Assembly (NCBI GenBank): GCA_910578115.1
Contig: CAJTPO010000027.1
Coordinates: forward strand, 1 to 63,053
Source of the DNA: an uncultured Lachnospiraceae bacterium
GTDB taxonomy: Bacteria > Bacillota > Clostridia > Lachnospirales > Lachnospiraceae
Reading direction: 5' to 3'
DNA: 63,053 bases
Made by a program: the position numbers and the translations under genes
Part shown: positions 52,539-61,069 of the stretch, piece after piece
How positions within the stretch are numbered: position 1 is the stretch's first letter
How the letters are laid out: each line of letters begins with the position of its first letter
The notes under the pieces: model-generated
Told to the model about the DNA's origin: nothing
Seen by the model: the letters and a program-made list of their open reading frames with translations, nothing else
Databases searched by the model: none

Positions 52539-53462
52539 ATGAATCACGCAACAGATAAGCAACCTGCTCCGATTAAAAAAAGTAAAATGAATATCCGGCA
52601 AAAGGAAACAATTCATGGACTGCTGTTTATTTCACCCTGGGTCATTGGATTCCTGATATTTACATTGTACCCGATCTGTTCTTCGCTGTACTACTCTTTG
52701 TGCGAATACCAGGTAATCAAGGATCCTGTATTTATTGGATTTGACAATTACAGGACATTATTCCAGGATAAAACTTTCCTGAAAGCCATGAGCAACACCT
52801 TCTATATGGTGATCCTCGGTGTCCCCATTACCACCTTTATCGCTGTAACAGTGTCGATCATGCTGAACAATAAGAAGCTTCACTACACCGGACCGTTCCG
52901 GATCGTCTTCTTCATCCCGACGCTGGTACCCACCGTGGTGGCCTGCCTGTTATGGATCTGGGTGATGCAGCCCGAGACCGGTATTGTCAACAAATTGTTG
53001 GGATACATTGGCATCAAGGGACCCGGCTGGCTCTCCAGCATGTTCTGGTCAAAACCGGCGCTGATCCTGATGATGATCTGGACCTGCGGAAATGCCATCA
53101 TTATCTATCTGGCCGGTCTGCAGGATATTCCGGGCAGTCTCTATGAATCCGCCGCCCTGGACGGTGCAGGTTTTATCAGACAGACAATCTCTGTGACCAT
53201 ACCGCTTCTGCGTTCCACCCTGCTCTACAACATGGTAACGCTGATCATCGGTGTGTTCCAGTGGTTCGCAGAACCTTACATCATGACCAACGGCGGGCCG
53301 GACAACCAGACTATGTTCTACTCCCTGTATCTGTACCAGAACGCATTCTCCTATTTCAAGATGGGATATGCTTCCGCTATGGCATGGGTGCTGCTGCTGA
53401 TCGCCCTGGCAATTATTCTTGTGCTGTTTAAGGTTTTCCGCTTTGGAGAATCGGATTATTGA
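52539..53462 (+). CDS. Carbohydrate ABC transporter permease, MalF type
   Basis: A 307-residue permease with six membrane segments. GLLFISPWVIGFLIFTLYPICSSLYYSLCEY starts the core and the EAA loop is YESAALDGAGFIRQTISVTIPLL. The start at 52539 follows GGAGGTGGAACGA. It forms the membrane channel together with the MalG-type protein. No ATPase gene is in the cluster, so a shared MsmX-like ATPase is expected elsewhere. Confidence 0.93.
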   Translation: MNHATDKQPAPIKKSKMNIRQKETIHGLLFISPWVIGFLIFTLYPICSSLYYSLCEYQVIKDPVFIGFDNYRTLFQDKTFLKAMSNTFYMVILGVPITTFIAVTVSIMLNNKKLHYTGPFRIVFFIPTLVPTVVACLLWIWVMQPETGIVNKLLGYIGIKGPGWLSSMFWSKPALILMMIWTCGNAIIIYLAGLQDIPGSLYESAALDGAGFIRQTISVTIPLLRSTLLYNMVTLIIGVFQWFAEPYIMTNGGPDNQTMFYSLYLYQNAFSYFKMGYASAMAWVLLLIALAIILVLFKVFRFGESDY

Positions 53463-53506
53463 TTACTGCCCGGACACGCACAAGCCACGAAAGGAGGAAA
53501 TTTGCT

Positions 53507-54238
53507 ATGATTGGTTTTGTAACAGGAGCTAACAGAGGCCTTGGTTACGAGCTTGTAAAGGAGGGACTGCAAAGAGGACACACAATGCTGGCATCCTGTC
53601 GAAAGACGGATCCTGTATCCGCCGCAGATCTCTACCTGCTGCAGGAACAGTATGGTGAGCGAATCAGGATCATGCCGCTTGATGTGGTAAATGAAACACA
53701 GGCGGCACAGGCGGCCGAAGAAGTCAAGCGACAATATGGCTGCCTGGATTTCCTGTTCAACAACGCCGGTGTGCTTTTTGAGAAAATGGTCATGCCGGGA
53801 GATGCCATTGCCGACCTGGATGTGGACAGATTCCGGGAAACACTGGATGTAAACATTACAGGCACGGCCATCGTACTGAAATATTTCATCCGTCTGCTCT
53901 ATGCGTCAACGGATCCCTGTATCATGAATATCACCTCGGAAGCGGGACACCTGAGTCCTGAAGGCTATAACTATCTGGCCTACTCGGTCTCCAAGCATGG
54001 AGCCAATATGTACACCCAGAAAATCCGCAACTATCTGACAGCGGAAAAGGCAGATAAAAATATCCGGATCTACATGGTACATCCGGGACGCCTGGATACC
54101 ATAATGGGCAAAGAAAACGCTCAGATCCATCCACGGGAATCCGCCGAAGGCCTCTTCGATATTCTGGAACGGAAAACATACATTCCACCCATGGATGTTC
54201 CCTTCATTAATTACAAAGGGGAGCCGATGCCTTATTAA
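53507..54238 (+). CDS. Short-chain dehydrogenase/reductase
   Basis: A 243-residue SDR. The nucleotide motif is TGANRGLG at the N-terminus, LFNNAGVLFE follows, and the catalytic pair is Tyr and Lys in YLAYSVSKHG, with a Ser in ITSEAG. The start at 53507 (MIGFVTG) follows GGAGGAAATTTGCT. It probably oxidises or reduces the imported sugar or a derived alcohol. The neighbours are the ABC permeases and the split Gfo/Idh gene. Confidence 0.9.
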   Translation: MIGFVTGANRGLGYELVKEGLQRGHTMLASCRKTDPVSAADLYLLQEQYGERIRIMPLDVVNETQAAQAAEEVKRQYGCLDFLFNNAGVLFEKMVMPGDAIADLDVDRFRETLDVNITGTAIVLKYFIRLLYASTDPCIMNITSEAGHLSPEGYNYLAYSVSKHGANMYTQKIRNYLTAEKADKNIRIYMVHPGRLDTIMGKENAQIHPRESAEGLFDILERKTYIPPMDVPFINYKGEPMPY

Positions 54239-54310
54239 AAGACTATAAGCCAGGCGGACGGCCTGTTGAAAGCAGCTGCCGTATTTACAAATCAGGAAGG
54301 AGCAAATAAA

Positions 54311-55713
54311 ATGGAACAAACAAAGATCGGAATCATAGGCTGCGGCGTGATCAGCAATACATATATCCGGGATATCCAGAGATTCTATGATAAGCTGTAC
54401 ATCTGCGCCTGTGCGGACGTTGACACCAAACTGGCGGCACAACACGCTGCCAGATATCATATCCCGACAGGCTGTTCCGTCGACGAATTACTCTCCATGG
54501 ACGAGATCGAGATCGTAGTCAATCTCACCCCGCCGCAGTTCCACACGGAGATCAACAGAAAGATTCTTCTCGCGGGCAGGCATCTTTTCTGCGAAAAGCC
54601 TTTTGCGCTGACAGTGGAAGATGCGGAGGAAATCCTGCAGCTGGCCCGTGAAAAGGGACTGGCCGTCGGCAGCGCCCCGGACACCTTTATGGGATCTTCT
54701 CTGCAGACCTGTAACAAACTCCTGCGGGACGGCTGGATCGGCAAACCGCTGTACGCAACAGCCAATATGATGTCCGGCGGTGTGGAAGGTTGAAAAATAG
54801 TAAATTAAGCCAAAATTGGCAATAAGACACAAAAAACAGGCTCACATAGTGAACCTATTCTACGGTATTCCCACCTTTGAAAAGAGGCCACCTGCATATC
54901 AATACTTAACGGGTGGGTGCATCAGCCATTGATACCGGGATGCCTAATTATTAGATTAACTATAACACAAAATGCTTGGCACGAAAACCCTTTTCATGGC
55001 GTTTTGTGCCTTGAGCGGAGCGAAAGGAATGGATATAAACATGGCATCCTGCCCCGACCAATTTCTATAAGGGAGGCGCCGGACCGCTGTATGATATGGG
55101 TCCATACTATTTCACGGCTCTGACCACTTTACTGGGGCCCCTCAAAAGTGTATGTGCCTTTTCCGGAACCGGCTTTTCCAACCGCAGAGTCTATACCGGC
55201 CCTTACAAGGGTACAACTGTACCGGTGGAAACGCCTACCCATTATTCCGGTATGGCGCAGCTGGAGAGCGGTGTGATTGTAAGCATGAATTTCAGTTTCG
55301 ATATCTGGCATTCCAATCTCCCCATGCTGGAGATCTACGGCACAGAGGGTACATTGGAAGTGCCTGATCCCAATATGTCCGGCGGGCGGCCGAAAGTTTA
55401 CCGGAAGGAAAGAACGCTGGATACCCTCTACTGTGACAGTGAGGAAGCAAAGGCGAAGCTGCATGTCAGTGCAGAAGTACCGGAGCTTTTCCCGAACATC
55501 GGGGAATATACGAGGGGAGCAGGTATCCTGGATCTGGCTGCTGCCATCCGGGAAGGCCGTCCGCCCAGAGCATGCGGAGCTCTCGCCTGCCATGTGATCG
55601 ATGCGATTACCGGTATGATGAGATCTGCCGAAAGTCACGAAATCTATAACATGAAAACTACCTGTGTCATCCCTGATGCGCTGCATATGGGCATGGCACC
55701 GGGAGAAATATAA
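54311..55713 (+). pseudogene. Gfo/Idh/MocA-family oxidoreductase, split by a 251-bp insertion
   Basis: The 5' part (54311-54790) codes for the Rossmann domain: KIGIIGCGVISNTYIRDIQ, VVNLTPPQFHTEINRKILLAGRHLFCEKPFAL (with the family's EKP motif), then NMMSGGVEG. The 3' part (55042-55713) resumes exactly in frame with WHPAPTNFYKGGAGPLYDMGPYY and runs to the normal C-terminal end. Between them lie 251 bases that begin with TGA. Removing 54791-55041 restores one continuous frame of about 383 codons. The family oxidises or rearranges sugars and glycosides with NAD(P). If the insert is spliced or excised, the gene could still work; otherwise it is inactive. Confidence 0.88.
54791..55041 (+). mobile_element. 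Structured 251-bp insertion, IS200/IS605- or IStron-like non-autonomous element
   Basis: The insertion has no terminal inverted repeats and no coding frame. It has a small left hairpin (54809-54820, GCCAA/TTGGC) and a larger right hairpin (54978-55010, GGCACGAAAAC / GTTTTGTGCC), and ends GAGCGGAGCGAAAGG then AATGGATATAAAC. Its centre holds interlocked stems: TATCAAT (54897) with ATTGATA (54928), CCACC with GGTGG, and GCATC with GATGC. Such pseudoknotted cores are found in IS605-linked omega RNAs and IStrons. Only TG is shared at both ends, so there is no real target duplication. The identification is inferred from structure. Confidence 0.5.
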
Positions 55714-55773
55714 AAAACGGGCACAGCTCGTTTATGCAAAACAAATTATATTAATGAAAGAGAGGAAAAGAAT

Positions 55774-56244
55774 ATGAACGGAGTAGTAGGAACAAATTTA
55801 GTATGCCAGGTAGGATTTATCGTAAAGGATATCCAGGCAACCAAGAAAAAATGGGCGGAGTTTCTCGGTGTAGAAGAACCGGAAGCAAATCTGTGCGGAG
55901 AATATGAGATCATGCAGACCCAGTTTATGGGAGCACCGGCTCCGGAAGCAAACAGCTATCTTGCTTTCTTTGATGTGGGACCGGGCCTGCAGTTAGAGCT
56001 GATCCAGCCCAACGAAGCATCTTCCACCTGGAGAAACTACCTGAATGAGCACGGCGAGGGAATCCATCACGTTGCTTTCAATATTCAGGGAATGAAGATG
56101 CCTGAGGCCGTAAAGAGATGTGAAGATTTCGGCATGACACTGGAGCAGAAGGGTGAGTATGGCGATGCGTCCGGCAGATATGTGTACATGAACGCATATA
56201 AAGACCTGAAATGCATCGTTGAGCTTCTGGAAAGCGATAAATAG
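55774..56244 (+). CDS. VOC (glyoxalase-like) family protein 2
   Basis: A 156-residue paralogue of the protein at 49612. LVCQVGFIVKDIQATKKKWAEFLGV and GEGIHHVAFNIQGMKMPEAVKRCEDFG are the two unit starts. It shares the STWRNYL / SSWKDFL segment and the HH(I/V)AF motif with the first copy, but has extra residues in the first unit (YEIMQTQFMGAPAPEANSY). It follows the split oxidoreductase, so two VOC enzymes flank the transporter and redox genes. The ribosome binding site is AGAGAGGAAAAGA. Confidence 0.85.
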   Translation: MNGVVGTNLVCQVGFIVKDIQATKKKWAEFLGVEEPEANLCGEYEIMQTQFMGAPAPEANSYLAFFDVGPGLQLELIQPNEASSTWRNYLNEHGEGIHHVAFNIQGMKMPEAVKRCEDFGMTLEQKGEYGDASGRYVYMNAYKDLKCIVELLESDK

Positions 56245-56266
56245 TCAGTATGGTATAAAAACGAGA

Positions 56267-56300
56267 AAGCAGGGCAGCGTATTTCAGCGCTGTCCTGCTT
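56267..56300 (+). terminator. Strong hairpin after the second VOC gene
   Basis: A 13-bp stem with one G-T pair (aagcagggcagcg / cgctgtcctgctt) lies 23 bases after the stop. There is no T-run after it (caaataac), so partial read-through to the next gene is likely. Confidence 0.5.
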
Positions 56301-56364
56301 CAAATAACAGTGAAAACTTTGACACCCAAAATATATGACAAACCTGCAAAGAAGGAGATTATCT

Positions 56365-57198
56365 ATGCGATTAGGACTATCAAGTTCTCTCACACATCAG
56401 ACCCCGGAAGAATGGGCCGGCCGCCTGTCCGCACTCGGATGCCGTGCCGTAAACTTTCCCGCAGATTACACCTGCGATCCCGCCCTCCTGGACAGATATG
56501 CCAGGGCAGCGCAGGCGCATGATCTTGTGATCGCGGAAGTGGGCGCCTGGTGCAATCCCATTTCCCCCGACCCGGAAACAAAAGCGGCTGCCCTGCTTCG
56601 CTGTAAAGAGCAGCTGCGCCTTGCCGACCGCCTCCATGCGCGGTGCTGCGTCAACGTTTCCGGCTCCAAAGGCTCCCGGTGGGATGGACCCTATCGGGAA
56701 AATATGACCGAAGAAACGTGGCAGGATATGATCCGGAGCATTCAGGAGATCATCGACGATGTAAATCCCCAAAACACCTTCTATACCATAGAGCCCATGC
56801 CCTGGATGTATCCCATGGGACCGGACGAATATCTCAAAATGATCCGGGACGTTAACCGGGAACGCTTTGCCGTTCATATGGACGTATTCAACTGGATCAC
56901 ATCCGCCCAAAGGTATTTCTTCCACGAGGAATTCATGGAAGAATGCTTTACCAAACTGGGGACCCACATTAAAAGCTGTCATCTGAAAAATGTTCATCTT
57001 TCACAGGCATTTACCCTGCAGCTGCAGGAGACAGCCTGCGAGAAAGGTGACTTACATCTGGAGAAATACGCGCAGCTGATCGAGCATCTGGATCCGGACA
57101 TGCCGGTAATCATCGAACATCTGGAAAGTGACACGGAATATCTGGAAAGTCTGGCTTATGTGATACAACGTTTTCACAAGGCGGGATATTCCCTTTAA
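56365..57198 (+). CDS. Sugar phosphate isomerase/epimerase-like TIM-barrel protein
   Basis: A 277-residue AP-endonuclease-2 type TIM barrel, as in xylose isomerase-like epimerases and sugar lyases. Probable metal ligands are Glu in TIEPMPW, Asp in HMDVFNW, His in CHLKNVH and Glu in IIEHLES. The start at 56365 (MRLGLSS) follows GAAGGAGATTATCT. Last gene of the cluster. Together with Gfo/Idh and VOC enzymes it suggests a route through 3-keto sugars or glycoside cleavage, an inference from neighbours. Confidence 0.85.
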   Translation: MRLGLSSSLTHQTPEEWAGRLSALGCRAVNFPADYTCDPALLDRYARAAQAHDLVIAEVGAWCNPISPDPETKAAALLRCKEQLRLADRLHARCCVNVSGSKGSRWDGPYRENMTEETWQDMIRSIQEIIDDVNPQNTFYTIEPMPWMYPMGPDEYLKMIRDVNRERFAVHMDVFNWITSAQRYFFHEEFMEECFTKLGTHIKSCHLKNVHLSQAFTLQLQETACEKGDLHLEKYAQLIEHLDPDMPVIIEHLESDTEYLESLAYVIQRFHKAGYSL

Positions 57199-57208
57199 GA
57201 AAAATATT

Positions 57209-57250
57209 GCGGCAGCAGTCCGAAGAATTTACGGTCTGCTGCCGCTGTTT
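57209..57250 (+). terminator. Terminator of the VOC/ABC cluster
   Basis: A perfect 10-bp stem (gcggcagcag / ctgctgccgc) with a 17-base loop is followed by TGTTTT. Confidence 0.8.
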
Positions 57251-57254
57251 TAAA

Positions 57255-57632
57255 TGTAAGTCTATCATGCCAGAGGCTTGTTCCGCCGTCAAATACCAGT
57301 ATATAATCAATAAACTTTTTCATCCCCGGAATGCCAAGCCGGTCACAGACCTTCAAAAAATGTTCTTCCATAACATTTTAGCAATAACTGCTCCGGATAC
57401 TGAACCCCCAATTGCTCCAATGCAGTTCTAAGCCCCAATCGGCTTGCAGGAATACTTCTTCCAAACCACCATTCATTCAATTCTTTTTTGTTCGGAATAC
57501 CGTTTTCACATCTATTCCAACAGGCAGAAAATCCAATTCGAAGGATTTCATCACTTTTAATATTGTCGCGGTATCATCGTCCATCTCCAGCTCTACTACA
57601 GGCATATCTTTATTCATCAATATACATCTCAT
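57255..57632 (-). pseudogene. Decayed HipA-like kinase gene
   Basis: Starting at 57632 after GGGAGGTAGAAAGTCG, the frame reads MRCILMNKDMPVVELEMDDD and then breaks near 57480 by a one-base shift. In the next frame ELNEWWFGRSIPASRLGLRTALEQLG is the typical N-terminal part of HipA-like kinases. A third frame gives MEEHFLKVCDRLGIPGMKKFID, joined directly to FDGGTSLWHDRL, which in intact proteins lies after the catalytic core. A large internal part is therefore deleted. The gene is a remnant without toxin or kinase activity. Confidence 0.6.
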
Positions 57633-57709
57633 CGACTTTCTACCTCCCTGATTCTACGCTGAAAAGAATTTGTGTTTTATCTCACCTTCCTTTATATCCT
57701 CATACTAAA

Positions 57710-59608
57710 TTACTCATCTGCCTGAAGGCGATAAGACTGCTCCACGATTTCCATGACCCGATCGACGTCCGATGTGTGCTCCATATACAACTCTACATCG
57801 CCATTGCCCCATCTGCCGAGACCGGTTATATCACGGCAGATACCATTCGGATCAATCACCTCTGAGAACTTCATATTCAATGTGATCCGGAGTCTCTGTT
57901 TCTGAAATACGATATCCACAAAATTGGTATCCAGTTTATAAGCGACATACAGCTTCTTAAATTCACGCTTCACATCCGGAGAAAGATTCCGGATTCGACG
58001 GTCAAGAACTTCAAACAGCCTCTTTGTGATAACGTTCGTGTCATAAGTTTCGAGACTGTAGCGTTCTGCCGGTTTCTCCACGGTTTGATAAGGAGCAAGC
58101 TCCGCAGCAGTCATATCCGGGTAAGCCCAGATCTGTTTAGCCTTATCTGCCAGCAGCGCAGCACGCTCGTTTATTCTTTGCTCATTCCACTCATCGAGTT
58201 TTACAACGTAAGCATTCAGGCGGAGTGCACTTTCTTTAAAGCCGCCCTCCATATCCATCTTGACCATGAACGGATGGTCGCTCATTTCCGAATTGTACGC
58301 TGTGAGCGTCAGGTTGCCGATGGTATGCAGATAGGTCTTCTGTACCTCACGCCAATTTGCTCCAAGCATCTGCTGCCATTCAGGACTCAGACGGCTGTTC
58401 TGTGGCATGATGTGCTCAATCGTATAATTCTCAATAATGATCGGTGCCTTGTTGCCGAAGTTCTCCAGATGGCTAAGAATGAAGTTGCGGGAGCGCATGG
58501 TGTAAATATCTCTCGATACAAAGGCCGCCGTAAATTTATCATCGTCCGGAAACTCTTTATAATCATCACGCATGATGAAAAAAGCTTTGATGGAATTGAC
58601 ATAATCATCCTGTTTGATTTCATTCTTCAGTGTAGAAAACGTTTTATTCAAAGAATTTGTCGGTATGTCACAGATGCTGCGACGGAGCACATAGCTGATG
58701 CACAATCTGATAATCAACTTTAATTCGTCCTCAGAAATGACGCCCTCTGCATAATCACTATGCACTTTAAGCAGGAAGGGATAGGATACCTCCATCCGGA
58801 GATCATTAATATCTTCGTAAAGGGACTTGAGCGCGGGATTGCTGCTCCTCTTAAATACCATGTCAGTATAATACCTGGCATAGGTAAACAGGTCCTGACA
58901 CAGCTCCCGAATAGTGCTGAATTCGCAGTTCAGATGATAGAGTTTGAATTCCTCATAAACACGATCCTGCTTTGGAATGCGGGTAATCTTCATGGTCAGA
59001 TAATCCCTGAAGAATCTGTCCATAACGGAGTCCTGCATCTCATAAACGAACATCAATTCCATAGGACGCCAGAGGTGTTCATATACATAGGTCTGTTCAG
59101 TGGGATCCAATCCCATAAGAACATAGTTCCGGATCAAATCAGATTCGGACAGTTCTTTACCTGTAGAATTCAGGCTCTCGAAAATAGCCTGCGCATCATC
59201 AACAAAACGATCCAGCGTTATATTTACGATCTGCAGCCTGCCGATAGATTCATATATCTCAGCAGGCTGTAATTCTTTGTCTGCGATCTTTCCGGCAAAG
59301 AATTTATAGTTGTCCAGCAGTTTCGAACGAGTATCATTCGGAACAGGCTTTTCATCCACGAGACGCATCAGGATATCCCGGTCAGTCTCTGTCAGAAGCA
59401 GTTTGTAACGTTCGTCGCCGTTTTCATACGCATTCTTTAGAAGCATATTATCAATGCGGCAGGCATTGATGGTGGTGTCCTCCGGATTCCTGATTGCATA
59501 ACCACGCAAAGCAAGCAGAAGCAATGACAGCGTGGTCATTCTCTGCTGGCCGTCTATGATCATATATTTCTGGACTCCGGTCGGCATTGCCTGCTCTGCA
59601 ATATTCAC
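57710..59608 (-). CDS. DUF262/DUF1524 (GmrSD-like) protein, 5' truncated
   Basis: The 632-codon frame starts at a GTG without a fitting ribosome binding site. The preceding codons in the same frame (HFVGSIV) still match the family, so the true start is lost. The DUF262 ParB-like nucleotidase motif DGQQRMTTLSLLLL is near residue 20 and usually lies about 80-90 residues in. The DUF1524 HNH nuclease has YTIEHIMPQNSRLSP. A C-terminal DUF5655-like region is near the end (VYLAYKLDT-like, LYMEHTSDVDRV). GmrSD-type enzymes cut modified phage DNA. The missing VPxYQRxYxW region was probably separated by the recombinase element immediately upstream. Confidence 0.8.
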   Translation of the reverse strand: MNIAEQAMPTGVQKYMIIDGQQRMTTLSLLLLALRGYAIRNPEDTTINACRIDNMLLKNAYENGDERYKLLLTETDRDILMRLVDEKPVPNDTRSKLLDNYKFFAGKIADKELQPAEIYESIGRLQIVNITLDRFVDDAQAIFESLNSTGKELSESDLIRNYVLMGLDPTEQTYVYEHLWRPMELMFVYEMQDSVMDRFFRDYLTMKITRIPKQDRVYEEFKLYHLNCEFSTIRELCQDLFTYARYYTDMVFKRSSNPALKSLYEDINDLRMEVSYPFLLKVHSDYAEGVISEDELKLIIRLCISYVLRRSICDIPTNSLNKTFSTLKNEIKQDDYVNSIKAFFIMRDDYKEFPDDDKFTAAFVSRDIYTMRSRNFILSHLENFGNKAPIIIENYTIEHIMPQNSRLSPEWQQMLGANWREVQKTYLHTIGNLTLTAYNSEMSDHPFMVKMDMEGGFKESALRLNAYVVKLDEWNEQRINERAALLADKAKQIWAYPDMTAAELAPYQTVEKPAERYSLETYDTNVITKRLFEVLDRRIRNLSPDVKREFKKLYVAYKLDTNFVDIVFQKQRLRITLNMKFSEVIDPNGICRDITGLGRWGNGDVELYMEHTSDVDRVMEIVEQSYRLQADE

Positions 59609-59628
59609 GATGGAACCGACGAAGTGGC

Positions 59629-61038
59629 CTACTTTACCTTTCTCTGCTTCTTTGCCCTTGTTTCAATAAGTTGTGTTTCCACATCCTCTATTTTATCGTA
59701 CATTCGATAGAGCCTGTCATCAAGGTCTGCTTTTCGTTTCATATAATGCCTGTCATCCGGATCAAGGGAATCAATTTCCTCCGCCAGCTTTAACTTAACA
59801 GCATAATACTGCCGCAACTGCTTTTCATATGACGCAAGCTCTGTGTCTATTGTGGCAGTATCCACTTTGCTGTTGATCTTTTCCTGCATCATTTCCGCAA
59901 ACTTAGGATTACTAACCAACTTTATAATGACTTCCGCCACCGCATCATCCAACAGTTCCTCCCGTATCTGCTTCTTATAATCGCACTTGTGCCCGCTTGT
60001 CATGATACGATGCTTACAGCCGTAGTAATAAAAATCCTTATATTTTGTCCCATCCTTTTTTCGCTTAATGCTCTTATTTCCATACATGCCCGCTCCGCAG
60101 ACCGGACATTTGACAATTCCCGAAAGAAGATGCGTTTTCGTGTCTTTACCTCTATTTACATGTTCGTATTTTTTCGCCTGCGCAAGCAGCTTTACCTGTG
60201 CCGCCTGCCAGACATTTTCCTCAATAATCGCATCATGCTGTCCGTCCACCAGAATATAGTTATCCTGCTCCACAAGATGATACTCGTTTCGTGTTCCATG
60301 AACTTTTTCTGTCTTTCTGCGTCCATAGGCAATCTTACCGCAGTATACCGGATTTTTCAGGATAAGACGAACCAAGTGCGCATCAAAAAGAGGATTTTTC
60401 CCGTTCTGTCGCTGTATTTTACAAATATCATGGTTTTCAAGATATTTTGCCACACCGTTAGCACCAATATCTGTATGCACATACTGTTCAAAGATTATGC
60501 GGATAGCTTTTGCTTCTTCTTCGTTAATCTGTAATTTCCCATCTATCAGTTGATAACCATATGGTGCAAACTCACCATTCCATTTTCCCTCACGGGCTTT
60601 CTGGATACGCCCCTCCATCGTCTGCACGCGAATATTCTCCCGTTCAATCTCTGCAACTCCTGACAGTACGGAAATTATCAGTTTTCCGGCATCCTTTGAA
60701 GAATCAATTCCATCTTCCACGCAGATCAGATTTACTCCGAAATCCTGCATAACTTGCAATGTAGAAAGTACGTCTGCCGCATTTCTGCCAAATCGAGACA
60801 ACTTAAAAACAAGGACGAAGGAAACGCCGTCTTTCCCCGACTTGATGTCCTCCATCATGCGGTTAAATTCTAATCGTCCTTCTATGGACTTGCCGGATTT
60901 ACCAGCATCCTCGTATGTACCGACAATTTCATAATCATTAAAATCAGCAAATGCTTTCATTCTGGCTTTCTGTGCATCTAAGGAATAACCATCTGTCTGC
61001 ATGGCTGTAGATACTCTTGTATATGTGTAAACCTTTAT
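59629..61038 (-). CDS. Large serine recombinase
   Basis: The resolvase domain begins KVYTYTRVSTAMQTDGYSL, with catalytic Ser10 if counting from the ATA at 61038-61036. The annotated ATG at 61002 would remove this serine. No ATG, GTG or TTG exists in frame before a TGA at 61053. An upstream ATG at 61054 would be in frame only if the A9 run (61047-61037) had eight A. LSRFGRNAADVL, the recombinase domain (APYGYQLIDGKLQINEEEAKAIRIIFEQY), the zinc ribbon CPVCGAGMYG and a C-terminal coiled coil are all present. It drives integration or excision of the element that split the DUF262 gene. Confidence 0.85.
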   Translation of the reverse strand: MKVYTYTRVSTAMQTDGYSLDAQKARMKAFADFNDYEIVGTYEDAGKSGKSIEGRLEFNRMMEDIKSGKDGVSFVLVFKLSRFGRNAADVLSTLQVMQDFGVNLICVEDGIDSSKDAGKLIISVLSGVAEIERENIRVQTMEGRIQKAREGKWNGEFAPYGYQLIDGKLQINEEEAKAIRIIFEQYVHTDIGANGVAKYLENHDICKIQRQNGKNPLFDAHLVRLILKNPVYCGKIAYGRRKTEKVHGTRNEYHLVEQDNYILVDGQHDAIIEENVWQAAQVKLLAQAKKYEHVNRGKDTKTHLLSGIVKCPVCGAGMYGNKSIKRKKDGTKYKDFYYYGCKHRIMTSGHKCDYKKQIREELLDDAVAEVIIKLVSNPKFAEMMQEKINSKVDTATIDTELASYEKQLRQYYAVKLKLAEEIDSLDPDDRHYMKRKADLDDRLYRMYDKIEDVETQLIETRAKKQRKVK

Positions 61039-61069
61039 TTTTTTTTCCTTTCATACCAAATTTTCCATT

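Noticed and set aside
54791..55041. Group II intron in the Gfo/Idh gene
   Set aside because: No GTGYG-type 5' end, no domain V-like hairpin and no AY 3' end at the junction that restores the frame.
54791..55041. Ordinary insertion sequence or MITE with terminal inverted repeats
   Set aside because: The ends are not inverted repeats and only two bases are shared at the junctions.
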